Notes: generated from the letters alone by a model not told the origin. DNA of 64,000 nt from DATFVJ01 sp963851085 (GCA_963851085.1 CAWKNX010000009.1:124001-188000), one strand, 5' to 3'. Shown: positions 52,185 through 61,287, counted from the first letter of the stretch. Program-made: numbers and translations.

Positions 52185-52332
52185 ACATGGCACGGCGACG
52201 AGGGGTCGCCGTGGCGCGGCCGTGGCGCGGGATCCACCAGCCAGCTTGGATCAGGCCGGAAGCAGCGGATGAGAGCGCGACGGTTCGTGGTTGGGCATCA
52301 ATGACGGACGATGAGGCGAGGAGGCACCGACT

Positions 52333-53382
52333 GTGACGCTTCACGCGAATGAGCAGCCCGCGACCGCAGCGGCCGACGTCAGCGATGTGCGGCCGCGGGA
52401 TGAGGCGGTGGCGGTATCGGTTTCCGGGCTGAGTAAGCGGTACGGGGACATCGAGGCGGTGCGCGGGATCGACTTCGAGATCCCGACGGGTGAGACGTTC
52501 GGTTTCCTCGGGCCTAACGGGGCCGGAAAGTCGACCACGATCAAGATTCTGTGCACTCTCGCCAAGCCCTCCTCTGGATCCGCCCGCGTGGCTGGGCACG
52601 ATGTGGTTACGGAGCGCGATGCGGTGCGGCGCAACATCGGCCTCGTGTTCCAGGACACGACGCTGGACAGCTATCTGACGGCCGAGCAGAACCTGCGCTT
52701 TCATGCCGACCTGTATGCCGTGCCAAAGGCTGCGGTGGCTCCGAGGATCAAGCAGGTGCTCGACATGGTGGGTCTGTGGGACAGGCGCGAGAGTCTCGTC
52801 AGCACCTACTCGGGTGGGATGCAGCGTCGGCTGGAGATCGCGCGCGGCCTGCTGCACGCCCCGTATGTGCTGTTCCTCGACGAGCCCACGGTCGGACTCG
52901 ACCCGCAGACCCGCTCGTCGATCTGGAAGTACATCAACGAGCTGAAGAGCCGCGAGGACATCACGATCTTCCTCACGACGCACTACATGGACGAGGCCGA
53001 GCACTGCGACAGGATTGCCATCATCGACCACGGAAAGATCGTGGCGATCGATACGCCGGAGGCGCTCAAGGCGAGCGTCGGCAAGGACCGGGTTCAGATC
53101 CAGACGGCGGACGACGCGGCTGCGATCCGCGAGCTCGCGGACACGTTCGGCCTGGAGGCGGGAATTCACGAGGGCGCGGTGACCTTCGCTGTGGATTCGG
53201 GCGAGCAGTTCGTGCCCCGGCTATTCGCCGAGCTTTCTGTGCCGATCCGTTCGGTCAGCGTGTCGCGTCCCTCGCTGGACGACGTGTTCATGTCCTACAC
53301 CGGTACCACCATTCGCGATGCGGAGGCGTCCGGCAACGATGCCATGCGCCAGATTGTCGCGGCATGGCGGGGGAGGCGATGA
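52333..53382 (+). CDS. ABC exporter ATPase (DrrA type)
   Basis: A 349-residue ATPase. Walker A is LGPNGAGKSTTIKIL, the signature is YSGGMQRRLEIARGL, Walker B is VLFLDEPTVGLDPQT, and the H-loop is TIFLTTHYMDEAEHCDR. The C-terminal extension (SVSVSRPSLDDVFMSYTG) is the DrrA/daunorubicin-resistance type. GAGGAGG lies about 10 bases before the GTG. Its stop overlaps the permease start. Confidence 0.93.
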   Translation: MTLHANEQPATAAADVSDVRPRDEAVAVSVSGLSKRYGDIEAVRGIDFEIPTGETFGFLGPNGAGKSTTIKILCTLAKPSSGSARVAGHDVVTERDAVRRNIGLVFQDTTLDSYLTAEQNLRFHADLYAVPKAAVAPRIKQVLDMVGLWDRRESLVSTYSGGMQRRLEIARGLLHAPYVLFLDEPTVGLDPQTRSSIWKYINELKSREDITIFLTTHYMDEAEHCDRIAIIDHGKIVAIDTPEALKASVGKDRVQIQTADDAAAIRELADTFGLEAGIHEGAVTFAVDSGEQFVPRLFAELSVPIRSVSVSRPSLDDVFMSYTGTTIRDAEASGNDAMRQIVAAWRGRR

Positions 53383-54296
53383 CGATGGCGACTCAGACGG
53401 CACAGACGGCCGGCGTTTCCACTGCCGCCGAGGCGGCGAGACTCGCGGAAAGGATCAGGGTCGCGGTACCCGAGCGGGGCCTGCAGTCGGATATGCGGGC
53501 CGTGTCCATCGTCTGGCGGCGCGAGCTCATCAGGTTCCGCTCGGACAGGCTCCGCGCGATCACGTCCCTCATCCAGCCCGTGCTCTTCCTGTTTGTGCTC
53601 GGCACCGGTCTGTCGACGCTCGCTGGCAGTGGCCTGCCGCCCGGAGTGGACTTCAAGACATTCATCTTCCCTGGCGTTGTGGCGATGTCGGTGCTGTTCA
53701 CCGCGATCTTCTCGGCCGGCTCAATCGTGTGGGACCGTGAGTTCGGATTCCTGCGCGAGATGCTCGTGGCGCCGGTACGCCGGTCCAGCATCGTGATCGG
53801 CAAATGCCTCGGTGGTGCGACGATAGCGACCCTCCAGGGAATCGTGATCCTGGCTCTTTCCGGCCTGGCTCACGTGCCTTACTCGCCTGGGCTGATCCTC
53901 ACCCTCATCGGTGAACTGCTGCTGCTCTCCTTCACGCTGACCGCATTCGGGGTGATGATGGCAGCACGGATCAAGCAGTTCCAGGCGTTCATGGCTCTGA
54001 CCCAGATGCTCGTGATGCCGCTGTTCTTCCTGTCCGGGGCGCTGTACCCGCTGAACGGGCTGCCCGCCTGGCTGACCGTGCTCACCCGCATCGACCCGCT
54101 CACCTACGTTGTCGGCCCGATGCGGCACGCGGTGTTCAGCCACCTGAGCCTCGGCCCGCTGACCATGCAGAGGCTGTCGCCAAGCATTACCTGGGCGGGC
54201 TGGGCAGTCCCGCTGTGGCTGTCGCTCGGCATCGTCGGCGCTATGGGGCTGGCGCTGATGGGCGTCGCGATCGCCGAGTTCAGGAAGACCGAGTAG
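53379..54296 (+). CDS. ABC-2 exporter permease (DrrB type)
   Basis: A 305-residue protein. After a 45-residue cytoplasmic lead come six hydrophobic helices with the ABC-2 hallmarks WDREFGFLREMLVAPVRRSS and FFLSGALYPLNGLPAWLTVL. The ATG at 53379 overlaps the ATPase stop. With the ATPase and PadR genes it forms a regulated exporter operon, probably for hydrophobic drugs or lipids. Confidence 0.92.
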   Translation: MTMATQTAQTAGVSTAAEAARLAERIRVAVPERGLQSDMRAVSIVWRRELIRFRSDRLRAITSLIQPVLFLFVLGTGLSTLAGSGLPPGVDFKTFIFPGVVAMSVLFTAIFSAGSIVWDREFGFLREMLVAPVRRSSIVIGKCLGGATIATLQGIVILALSGLAHVPYSPGLILTLIGELLLLSFTLTAFGVMMAARIKQFQAFMALTQMLVMPLFFLSGALYPLNGLPAWLTVLTRIDPLTYVVGPMRHAVFSHLSLGPLTMQRLSPSITWAGWAVPLWLSLGIVGAMGLALMGVAIAEFRKTE

Positions 54297-54339
54297 CCGC
54301 GTGCGGCAGGGAGATCGCCGCGGGTGTGGCGCGCGGCAG

Positions 54340-54402
54340 CGGGCGGGGGGTTCCCGGGGGGTCGCCCCCCGGGTCAGCACAGGAAGACGGCGAAGCGGGC
54401 GC
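54340..54402. repeat. Copy of the dispersed GC hairpin repeat
   Basis: The block GGGGGGTTCCCGGGGGGTCG, then CCCCCCGGGTCAGCAC and a GACGGCGAAGCGG tail, is the most complete copy of the element. The copy at 60621-60687 shares the whole layout, including the CAGCAC and GACGGCG-AGCGG parts. Here it is intergenic, just after the permease gene, and may act as its terminator. Confidence 0.75.
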
Positions 54403-54426
54403 ACGCCGACAAGCAAAGAATTAGAA

Positions 54427-54534
54427 GCGGGCCGGGTGGCTACGGGGGCAAACCACCCGGCCCGCGATCATCGGCGTTCCGACGGGGGCCCGGAACGCCG
54501 GCACCGGTGCTCCGACGGGGGACCAGAGCACCGG
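54427..54534 (+). ncRNA. Three consecutive perfect hairpins with a shared ACGGGGG loop
   Basis: Stem 1 pairs 54427-54439 with 54453-54465 (13 base pairs). Stem 2 pairs 54473-54480 with 54492-54499 (8). Stem 3 pairs 54504-54512 with 54526-54534 (9). The stems have unrelated sequences, but every loop contains ACGGGGG. A run of eight C (54553-54560) follows and could pair with the G-rich loops. The conserved loops on varied stems point to a structured RNA or a protein-binding array rather than chance; the coding strand is assumed from the upstream operon. Confidence 0.5.
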
Positions 54535-54672
54535 AGTAAATGTTACACCGAACCCCCCCCTTGTACGTCAAGACCCGATTGCGAGCCGAGCTGACGGCAA
54601 GCACCTGCTCATCCCAGTCGGTCGGCTGCTTAGGCTAGATTCTACGTTGTGTCGAGCCTCTTGTGATCGGTC

Positions 54673-55296
54673 CTAGGGGCGAGTATCGGCTTGCTTGCCG
54701 GACAGAAAGGCTTCGCCCTCGCGCGGGCGTGGATCCCCCTGCCAGGAGGCATTCCAGCCCGCCTGACCCTCGCCTGGTCTGGCGCGGTTCGCCGAGGCGC
54801 GATCTTCGGCGGTGCGATCTTCGGCGGTGCGATCGTATGCGGCGCGATCTTCTGCGGCGCGATCGTGCGCGGTGCCGTCACGTGAAGCGGTGTCCCCCCC
54901 CGAGGTGCCGCCGGGTGCCGCGCCGTCTCCGGTGGTGCTCTCGGCCGAGGTGCCTTCGGGTGTTGCGCTCGCCGCCGGTACCGCTGACGCGCCCGCGCTT
55001 TCCGCGGGCTCTGGCAGGTTCGGCTCGAACGGCTCGAACGCCGCCGAACTGTCCGGCTCGCGCCCTCCATTGGCGAATACGACGGCGAAGTAGGGCACGA
55101 CGAGTGCGATAGCGGCGGCAATGAACCGCCACACGCCGTGGAACAGGAAGACCGCAAGCAGGAAGGCAACGACGCGGACCCCCATCGAGATCAGGTAGCG
55201 CCGCTGCCGGTAGGAGATGTCCTCCGACATAGACCGGCGCGCGTCGGTGACCGTATATACACCGCGCTTGCGCCGGGAGGGCAGGACAAACTTCAC
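54673..55296 (-). CDS. DUF3099 membrane protein
   Basis: The first 80 residues are the DUF3099 domain: VYTVTDARRSMSEDISYRQR, then RYLISMGVRVVAFLLAVFLF and two membrane helices ending PYFAVVFANGGREP. The remaining 125 residues are a low-complexity acidic/Ala tail with AEDRAAYDRTAEDRTAEDRA repeats (54790-54880). The function is unknown. It is divergent from the dodecin gene. Confidence 0.85.
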   Translation of the reverse strand: MKFVLPSRRKRGVYTVTDARRSMSEDISYRQRRYLISMGVRVVAFLLAVFLFHGVWRFIAAAIALVVPYFAVVFANGGREPDSSAAFEPFEPNLPEPAESAGASAVPAASATPEGTSAESTTGDGAAPGGTSGGDTASRDGTAHDRAAEDRAAYDRTAEDRTAEDRASANRARPGEGQAGWNASWQGDPRPREGEAFLSGKQADTRP

Positions 55297-55422
55297 TGTT
55301 CCACGCTATGCCCGGTCCAGGCTTGTGGAAACCGCGCCTGGCCAGGGGCAAGATTGTCCGCGCGCTGCCGTGCGCGCTTGGCGCTACCGCGGCACTGAGG
55401 TTCAACAACATTGGGAGGAAGC

Positions 55423-55635
55423 ATGACCGACCGGACCTACCGGGTGACCGAAATCGTCGGCACGTCACCAGACGGCATGGAGCAGGCAGTGCACAACGCG
55501 CTGCGTCGCGCGGGCCAGACACTCCGGCACCTCGACTGGTTCCAGGTGACCGAGATCCGTGGGCAGATCGAGAACGGTGAGGTCGCTCACTACCAGGTCG
55601 GGTTGAAGGTGGGATTCAGGCTCGAGGACACATGA
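55423..55635 (+). CDS. Dodecin family protein
   Basis: A 70-residue protein matching dodecins: YRVTEIVGTSPDGMEQAVHN, ALRRAGQTLRHLDWFQVTEI, RGQIENGEVAHYQVGLKVGF. The tryptophan of HLDWFQV is the flavin-stacking residue. Dodecins form 12-mers that store flavin or CoA. GGGAGG lies five bases before the ATG. Confidence 0.94.
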   Translation: MTDRTYRVTEIVGTSPDGMEQAVHNALRRAGQTLRHLDWFQVTEIRGQIENGEVAHYQVGLKVGFRLEDT

Positions 55636-56393
55636 GCAGGCGTGCCGTGCCGGACCCGGGCGGCGTGGTCTACGCCCGTGCAGCATGCGGGGGAATCGCT
55701 CCGCAGTGCCACCGCCTCGCCAGTGTGAGCCACGGGATGCCGCAGAGCTGCCCCGTGCCCGTGGTGGGGCGCGTGGCCGCCGGCAGATACGGAGTGAGTG
55801 GGCCGGGTCCGGAGGTCACCGGCGTCGGCAGCGCGTGACGGAGTACCGCAGCCGTCGGACACCCCACAGGGACGCCGGCCAAGCCGCGGTCGCGGGCGTG
55901 GTTTCGGCCGGTCTTCCATGGTCGTGGCGCATCACCCGCATATGGCACGGCTGTCGATATGGACCATTGCCCTGTTGCAGGGCGATTTCATGATCGCGGT
56001 CACTTTTCTGCGGTATGCGCGGAAAAGTTACCGCGATCATGAAAGCCGGCAATGCACGGGCCGCTGTCATGCCTAAGTCGTGATCGACGGCCAACTTACA
56101 GCGCCCTATGTAGCGGATTATGCACCGCGATCATGACCGGCGTTGCGTGGGGCGCTGGGAGCGGCGGCCGATGGCGGCGGGGGCGCCCGGCATGGCTCCC
56201 AGTGGCGCAAGGGGCGCGCCAGCCAGTCACCCCACCCCACGAGGCCGCATGCGGGCCCCAGGCCCACGGAACCAGCGGGCGTGCGGACCCGTCGGCCAGC
56301 GCGAGCCTGCGGGCCGCAGGCCCGGAACCAGCGGGGCGACGCCCTCGGGGCACCACCTCGGCCCGGGTGCGCACGGGTAGCTGGCTCGCCGTG
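55636..56393. other. Intergenic region with inverted and direct repeats
   Basis: No gene is supported in these 758 bases. Two structures are visible. One is a long inverted repeat at 55986-56044. The other is a direct repeat of about 28 bases based on GCGGGCC-CAGGCCC-GGAACCAGCGGG at about 56251-56281 and 56310-56337. A further CCGCGATCATGA motif lies at about 56127. Confidence 0.6.
55986..56044. repeat. Long inverted repeat
   Basis: Two 23-base arms (55986-56008 and 56022-56044) are inverted copies with one mismatch, around a 13-base loop. Each arm contains CATGATCGCGGT. The CATGATCG core recurs near 35926 and, inverted, near 56128, so this may be a dispersed element or MITE-like remnant rather than a terminator. 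It is much more A/T-rich than its surroundings. Confidence 0.75.
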
Positions 56394-57803
56394 CTACCTG
56401 GCTTTGCTCACAGACGACATGTTGAATCCCTCGACCCGGACTGGCGGCATCGCGACCCTGGGAAAGTAGTCGTTCCACTCGCGTGGCAGGCACGGCCTCG
56501 TGCGGCCCACCTCAGCGAGGCGATCAAGCATGCTGACCGGGGATTCGTTGAACCTGAAGTTGTTGACCGCCGCCGTGACCTCGCCGTTTTCCACCAGGTA
56601 GATCCCGTCTCTGGTGAGCCCCGTGACGAGCAGGGTCTGCGGATCGACGCCGCGGATGTACCACAGGGAGTTGACGAGCAGGCCATTGCCTGTATGCGCG
56701 ATCATCTCGTCGAGAGAGGCGCCCCCGCCAGCTGGGCCGGCCTCGAAGATCAGGTTGTCGATGAACGGGGTGACGGGCAGGCCGGTGAGGGCGGCGGAGT
56801 GCCGCGTCTGGACGAGTGCGTTCAGCGTCCCTTCTTTGATCCATTCGGTACGTGTCAAGGGCAGCCCGTTGTCGAAGACCGACGAGACGCGCGATGACGT
56901 GTGGGTGACGACGAATGGCGCGCACTCGAGCCCGGGCTCAGCGGGGTCGCCTCGCAGGGTGACAGGCAGCGTGGCGAGCCGCTCACCAACGCTGGTGCCG
57001 CCGCCCGGCTTGCTGAACACGGTCCGGCCATCCAATGCGTCCTTGGCCCCCGCCGCCTGATAGGCGAAGATCAGCAGGTCCGCGATGGCAGTGGGGGTGA
57101 ACAGCGTCTCGTACCTGCGCGCGGGAAGCTCAACGCGGCGCTTCGCCCAGTCGAGGCGCTGCGCGAGTTGGGCGTCGAGGCCGACGACGTCGATGTCCCT
57201 GAAATCGCGGGTGCCGTTGCCTCCCCACGCGGAGCGCTCAAGATCGGCGGACTTCGCGTTCAGCTCCAGCCGGCCGCTCGGCTGGTCGTGCCGGAGCCTG
57301 AGGCCGGATGACGTGCCGAGGAACGTGCAGTTCAGCTCGTGCTCCGCGAAGCCGTACAGCTTCCTGCCACCCGCGGCGGCGGCGGCGAACGCGTCGTGCA
57401 GGGCCCCGGCGAAACCGGAGAAGATACCGATCTCGGTCTCTGCCACCGGATCGTCCCAGGTCGTTGCTAGTTGGCTCCCTGACGGCTGCCGTGTGGCAGG
57501 CTGTACCAGGGCCTGCGCGTCGTCAGCGACGGAACTCTGGCCCGCCGCCTGCTCGGCGGCCCGCACAACGTCCGTAAGCTGATCGTCGCGGACCCCGGCT
57601 CTGGATACCACGCCGACGGCCTTCCCGTCGGGGCGGTGCTCTATCGCGATCACGGTCAGCCTGCGTGACCGCGTCACCCCGTTCGTGGTGAGCGTATTGG
57701 CCGCCCAGCGCAGGTTGGCGTCGCTGGTTTCTTCCGCGATGACGACGCAGTCACCGCCGCGGGCCGCCGCGAGAGCCCGTTCAACCCTCTCCTGTGGGCT
57801 CAT
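56394..57803 (-). CDS. tldE: TldE/PmbA-type metallopeptidase subunit
   Basis: A 469-residue protein of the TldD/PmbA family. Landmarks are SGFAGALHDAFAAAAAGGRK, DVVGLDAQLAQRLDWAKRRV and the C-terminal VNSLWYIRGVDPQTLLVTGL then TRDGIYLVENGEVTAAVNNF. The E subunit lacks the HExxxH metal site carried by its partner. TldD/TldE degrade unfolded peptides and mature some ribosomal peptides. Its ATG overlaps the tldD stop, so the two are coupled. Confidence 0.9.
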   Translation of the reverse strand: MSPQERVERALAAARGGDCVVIAEETSDANLRWAANTLTTNGVTRSRRLTVIAIEHRPDGKAVGVVSRAGVRDDQLTDVVRAAEQAAGQSSVADDAQALVQPATRQPSGSQLATTWDDPVAETEIGIFSGFAGALHDAFAAAAAGGRKLYGFAEHELNCTFLGTSSGLRLRHDQPSGRLELNAKSADLERSAWGGNGTRDFRDIDVVGLDAQLAQRLDWAKRRVELPARRYETLFTPTAIADLLIFAYQAAGAKDALDGRTVFSKPGGGTSVGERLATLPVTLRGDPAEPGLECAPFVVTHTSSRVSSVFDNGLPLTRTEWIKEGTLNALVQTRHSAALTGLPVTPFIDNLIFEAGPAGGGASLDEMIAHTGNGLLVNSLWYIRGVDPQTLLVTGLTRDGIYLVENGEVTAAVNNFRFNESPVSMLDRLAEVGRTRPCLPREWNDYFPRVAMPPVRVEGFNMSSVSKAR

Positions 57804-59428
57804 CCCGCCTCTTCCAGCGTGTTGAGGATCCGGACGCCGCTCATCACGACGGACGGGCAGCCGTGGCTGACCGGCGCGATCTGGCTTGGCTGGCCCTTGC
57901 CGCAGTTGAAAGCGCCGCAGAGCAGGTACGTCTGCGGGCCGCCCACCGCTTCCAGGCTGTTCCAGAAGTCGGTGGTGGTGGCCTGGTAAGCGACGTCACG
58001 TAGCTGGCCAGCCAGCCGGCCGTTTTCGATCTTGTAGAAGCGCTGGCCGGTGAACTGGAAATTGTGTCGCTGCATGTCGATCGACCAGCTGTTGTCTCCG
58101 ACGATGTAGATACCGCGTGTCACGCCCGCGACCAGGGCCTCGGTGGAAGGGCCGTCCGGATCAGCGTGCAGCGAGACGTTGGCCATCCGCTGCAGCGGCA
58201 TGTGCGACGGCGAGTCGGCGAAGGCGCATCCGTTGGACCGGCCCAAGCCGCTCATCGTCGCCATCCGGCGATCGAGCTGGTAGCCGGTGAAGATGCCGCC
58301 GGAGATGATGTCCCACGTCTGTGCCGCCACACCCTCGTCGTCGAACCCGACCGTAGCGAGACCGTTCCCGACCGTGCGGTCGCCCGTGACGTGCATGATC
58401 GGCGAGCCGTAGCGCAGGGTCCCGAGCTTGTCCGGCGTGGCGAACGAGGTGCCGGCGTATGCCGCCTCGTAGCCGAGTGCCCGGTCGAGTTCCGTGGCGT
58501 GACCGATCGACTCGTGGATGGCCAGCCACAGGTTCGACGGGTGAATCACCAGGTCGTAGGTGTCGGCCTGGACTGAAGGAGCAGCGAGCTTCGCGGCGAG
58601 CAATTCGGGGAGTTCGGCGAGTTCGGCGGCGAAGTCCCAGCCGGTGCCCGTGAGGTATTCATAGCCACGGCCGGCCGGCGGGCCGATCGTGCGCATCGTG
58701 TCGAACCTGCCGTTCTGTCCGTCCACCCCGACGACGGTGACCACGGGATGCAGCCTGACCCGCTGCTGGGACGCGGTGGTGGCGCCGTCGCAGTAGAACT
58801 TGCGCTCCTTGACCTGATAGAGCGAAACGTCGACGTGATCCACCCGCTTGTCCGCCAGCAGCCCCGTACTCCACTCCCGCAGCAGCGCGACCTTGTCGGC
58901 GACGCTGATCTCGAACGGATCCGTCAGATAGGACGAGACCCAGGTGACCTCCCCGTGCGCGGGCTCGTCCGCAAGCTCAATGCGCTCTCTGTTGATGGCG
59001 GCAGAGACCTTGGCGACATCGACGGCCTGCTCCGCAGCCCGTACGGCCGCCTCGGGGGACAGATCGCCCGCCGCGGCGAATCCCCACGTGCCGTCGCATA
59101 TCACGCGCACGGCGAGACCGAGCTCGTCGGAGTCCACCAGGGTCTCGAGGTTGTTGTCGGAAAGCGCGACGTACTGCGTACGGACCTGTTCCAGCCGGAA
59201 ATCGGCGTGCTCCGCGCCGAGGTCGCGGGCCCGCTGCAGTGCCGTGTCGGCCAGGTGACGCAGCGGCAGCGCGGTGAACTCCGGATCGACCGTGTTCCGC
59301 GCCCCCAGGTCACTGGCGGCAGCGTCTGCCACGGGTGAGCCGTGCGACGGCCGGTTCTCCGGGCCCGTCCCCCCGGACGAGTGACGCAACGTGCGGTTAT
59401 CAGCCACGACAGGAAACCTACCTGACAT
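57800..59428 (-). CDS. tldD: TldD-type zinc metallopeptidase subunit
   Basis: A 542-residue protein with the TldD metal-binding motif LAIHESIGHATELD (HExxxH) and the conserved ATVGFDDEGVAAQTWDIISG-like segment, plus TYLLCGAFNCGKGQPSQIAP with the distal cysteine ligand. It pairs with the downstream subunit in a protease that acts on unstructured peptides. The ATG at 59428 follows a short GC-rich leader. The divergent fabG starts 64 bases away. Confidence 0.92.
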   Translation of the reverse strand: MSGRFPVVADNRTLRHSSGGTGPENRPSHGSPVADAAASDLGARNTVDPEFTALPLRHLADTALQRARDLGAEHADFRLEQVRTQYVALSDNNLETLVDSDELGLAVRVICDGTWGFAAAGDLSPEAAVRAAEQAVDVAKVSAAINRERIELADEPAHGEVTWVSSYLTDPFEISVADKVALLREWSTGLLADKRVDHVDVSLYQVKERKFYCDGATTASQQRVRLHPVVTVVGVDGQNGRFDTMRTIGPPAGRGYEYLTGTGWDFAAELAELPELLAAKLAAPSVQADTYDLVIHPSNLWLAIHESIGHATELDRALGYEAAYAGTSFATPDKLGTLRYGSPIMHVTGDRTVGNGLATVGFDDEGVAAQTWDIISGGIFTGYQLDRRMATMSGLGRSNGCAFADSPSHMPLQRMANVSLHADPDGPSTEALVAGVTRGIYIVGDNSWSIDMQRHNFQFTGQRFYKIENGRLAGQLRDVAYQATTTDFWNSLEAVGGPQTYLLCGAFNCGKGQPSQIAPVSHGCPSVVMSGVRILNTLEEAG

Positions 59429-59492
59429 GCGCGACGACCCGGCGGGCCGGTAATCTCCCCACGATGATCGGGTCGAGTGGAAGGCGGACGAG

Positions 59493-60206
59493 ATGAGCCG
59501 GTCGGTCCTCGTTACCGGCGGAAATCGCGGTATCGGGCTCGCCATTGCCCGGAGGCTGGCGGCGGCGGGTGATGCGGTGACCGTCACGTCGCGGTCGGGC
59601 GCGCCGGTGACCGACGCTTCCGGGCTGTCCGTGGTCCGGTGCGACATCACCGACACGGCCTCGGTCGGCGCCGCCTTCGAGGCGGTCGAGCAGAACCAGG
59701 GCCCGGTCGAGGTGCTGGTCGCCAACGCGGGCATCACCCGCGACAAGCTGCTCGTGCTGATGAGCGAGGACGACTTCAGCTCAGTGCTCGACACCAACCT
59801 GACCGGAGCCTTCCGCGTGGCCAAGCGTGCGGTGCGGCCGATGATAAGGATGCGCAGCGGCCGCATCATCTTGATCTCGTCGGTGGTCGGCATGCTTGGT
59901 TCCGGCGGGCAGACCAACTACGCGGCGTCCAAGGCCGGCCTCGTCGGGCTGGCGCGGTCGCTCACCCGGGAGCTAGGTTCGCGGAACATCACGGTGAATG
60001 TCGTCGCCCCGGGGTTTGTGGAGACCGACATGACCGCGGCGCTACCCGCAGAAAGAAAGGCCGAGATATTGACGAACATCCCGCTCGGGCGGTTCGCCGC
60101 GCCTGACGAGGTGGCAGGCGTGGTGGAGTTCCTTGCCGGGCCGGCCGCGGGCTACATCACGGGTGCGGTCATCCCGGTCGATGGCGGCATGGGAATGGGC
60201 TACTGA
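59493..60206 (+). CDS. fabG: 3-oxoacyl-ACP reductase (FabG/MabA type)
   Basis: An NADPH-dependent SDR of 237 residues that reduces 3-oxoacyl-ACP in fatty-acid elongation. The cofactor motif is VTGGNRGIGLAIA, NAG is at about 78-80, and the catalytic residues are Ser130, Tyr143 and Lys147 in ISSVVGML then TNYAASKAGL. It ends VIPVDGGMGMGY. Its stop overlaps the start of the enoyl-ACP reductase gene, the same pairing as mabA-inhA in mycobacteria. Confidence 0.95.
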   Translation: MSRSVLVTGGNRGIGLAIARRLAAAGDAVTVTSRSGAPVTDASGLSVVRCDITDTASVGAAFEAVEQNQGPVEVLVANAGITRDKLLVLMSEDDFSSVLDTNLTGAFRVAKRAVRPMIRMRSGRIILISSVVGMLGSGGQTNYAASKAGLVGLARSLTRELGSRNITVNVVAPGFVETDMTAALPAERKAEILTNIPLGRFAAPDEVAGVVEFLAGPAAGYITGAVIPVDGGMGMGY

Positions 60207-61060
60207 TGGGCATCCTCGACGGGAAGCGGATCCTTGTCACCGGCGTGCTGACCGATTCCTCGATCGCGTTTCACGTCGCACGCATCGCGCAGCTCGAGGG
60301 GGCCACGGTCGTGCTCACCGGGTTCGGCCGCCTCAGCCTGGTGGAGCGGATCGCACGGCGGCTGCCGCAGCCGCCGCCCGTGATCGAGCTCGACGTGACC
60401 GACAGTGGGCAGCTCGCGACGCTCGCCGAGCGTGTGTCGGATCACGTGGACGGCCTCGACGGCCTGGTGCATGCCATCGCCTTCGCGCCGCCGGGTGCGC
60501 TCGGCGGAAACTTTCTCAGTACCCCGTGGGAGGACGTGGCGACCGCGGTGCATGTGTCGGCGTACTCGCTGAAGGCACTCGCGGTCGCGGCGCTGCCGTT
60601 GCTGACCGCCCACGGGCCAGCCGGGGCGGGGGGTCCGGGGGGTCGCCCCCACGGGGCAGCACCGAGCGACGGCGCAGCGGAGCCGTCTGAGCGGGCGCGG
60701 ATGGGTTCGATCGTTGGCCTCGATTTCGACGCGAGCCGCGCGTGGCCTGCGTACGACTGGATGGGCGTGGCCAAGGCCGGGCTCGAGTCGTGCGCCAGGT
60801 ATCTGGCCAGGGACCTCGGGCCCAAGGGCATCCGGGTGAATCTGGTGGCGGCCGGGCCGATCCGCACGATGGCGGCGAGCAGCATTCCCGGTTTCGCGCA
60901 GTTCGAGAAGATATGGGGTGAACGTGCGCCGCTCGGATGGGACATCACCGATCCCGGGCCGGCCGCGCGCGCTTGCGTGGCACTGCTTTCCGACTGGTTC
61001 CCCGCCACCACGGGGGAGATCGTGCACGTGGACGGCGGTGCCCACGCGATCGGCGGGTAA
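60206..61060 (+). CDS. fabI: Enoyl-ACP reductase (InhA/FabI type) with a repeat-derived insertion
   Basis: An NADH-dependent reductase for the last step of fatty-acid elongation. It starts MGILDGKRILVTGVLTDSSI, has GLVHAIAFAPPGALGGNFL, and has the active site Tyr183-x6-Lys190 in PAYDWMGVAKAGLESC. It ends GEIVHVDGGAHAIGG. At 284 residues it is longer than InhA. The excess lies at about residues 135-166 (HGPAGAGGPGGRPHGAAPSD region), exactly where a dispersed GC hairpin repeat is inserted in frame. The insertion sits before the SIVGLDFDAS strand. Confidence 0.94.
   Translation: MGILDGKRILVTGVLTDSSIAFHVARIAQLEGATVVLTGFGRLSLVERIARRLPQPPPVIELDVTDSGQLATLAERVSDHVDGLDGLVHAIAFAPPGALGGNFLSTPWEDVATAVHVSAYSLKALAVAALPLLTAHGPAGAGGPGGRPHGAAPSDGAAEPSERARMGSIVGLDFDASRAWPAYDWMGVAKAGLESCARYLARDLGPKGIRVNLVAAGPIRTMAASSIPGFAQFEKIWGERAPLGWDITDPGPAARACVALLSDWFPATTGEIVHVDGGAHAIGG
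60621..60687. repeat. Dispersed GC hairpin repeat inserted in the enoyl-ACP reductase gene
   Basis: GGGGCGGGGGGTCCGGGGGG, TCGCCCCCACGGGGCAGCAC and GAGCGACGGCGCAGCGG follow the same order as the intergenic copy at 54340-54402. The segment interrupts an otherwise colinear InhA-like protein without breaking its frame. A shorter related block lies at 61241-61272 just before the next gene. Confidence 0.75.
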
Positions 61061-61287
61061 CCGGGGCGGCCGTGCCGACAGGGTCGGCACGGCTCGCGGC
61101 GGTCCTGGCTGGTCGCGTGGTCAGCACCGCGCGGGTCCGGCGGGCCGTCCCCGGGCCGGCGCAGCACGGGTCGGGGCCGTCCCCCGGGTCGGCGCAGCCG
61201 GGGCCGGGGCGGTCGTCTCGACAGTCAGGACAGCTTCGCCCGGTCCGGGGCCGACCCCCGCGGGCAGCACAGCGATCGGAGGATCTG

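Noticed and set aside
52551..53378. Long frame upstream of the ABC permease ATG
   Set aside because: It is a shadow of the ATPase gene; the ATGA overlap at 53379 is the natural start.
55632..55838. 68-codon open frame overlapping the dodecin stop
   Set aside because: Composition and codon pattern are random, and no family features are visible.
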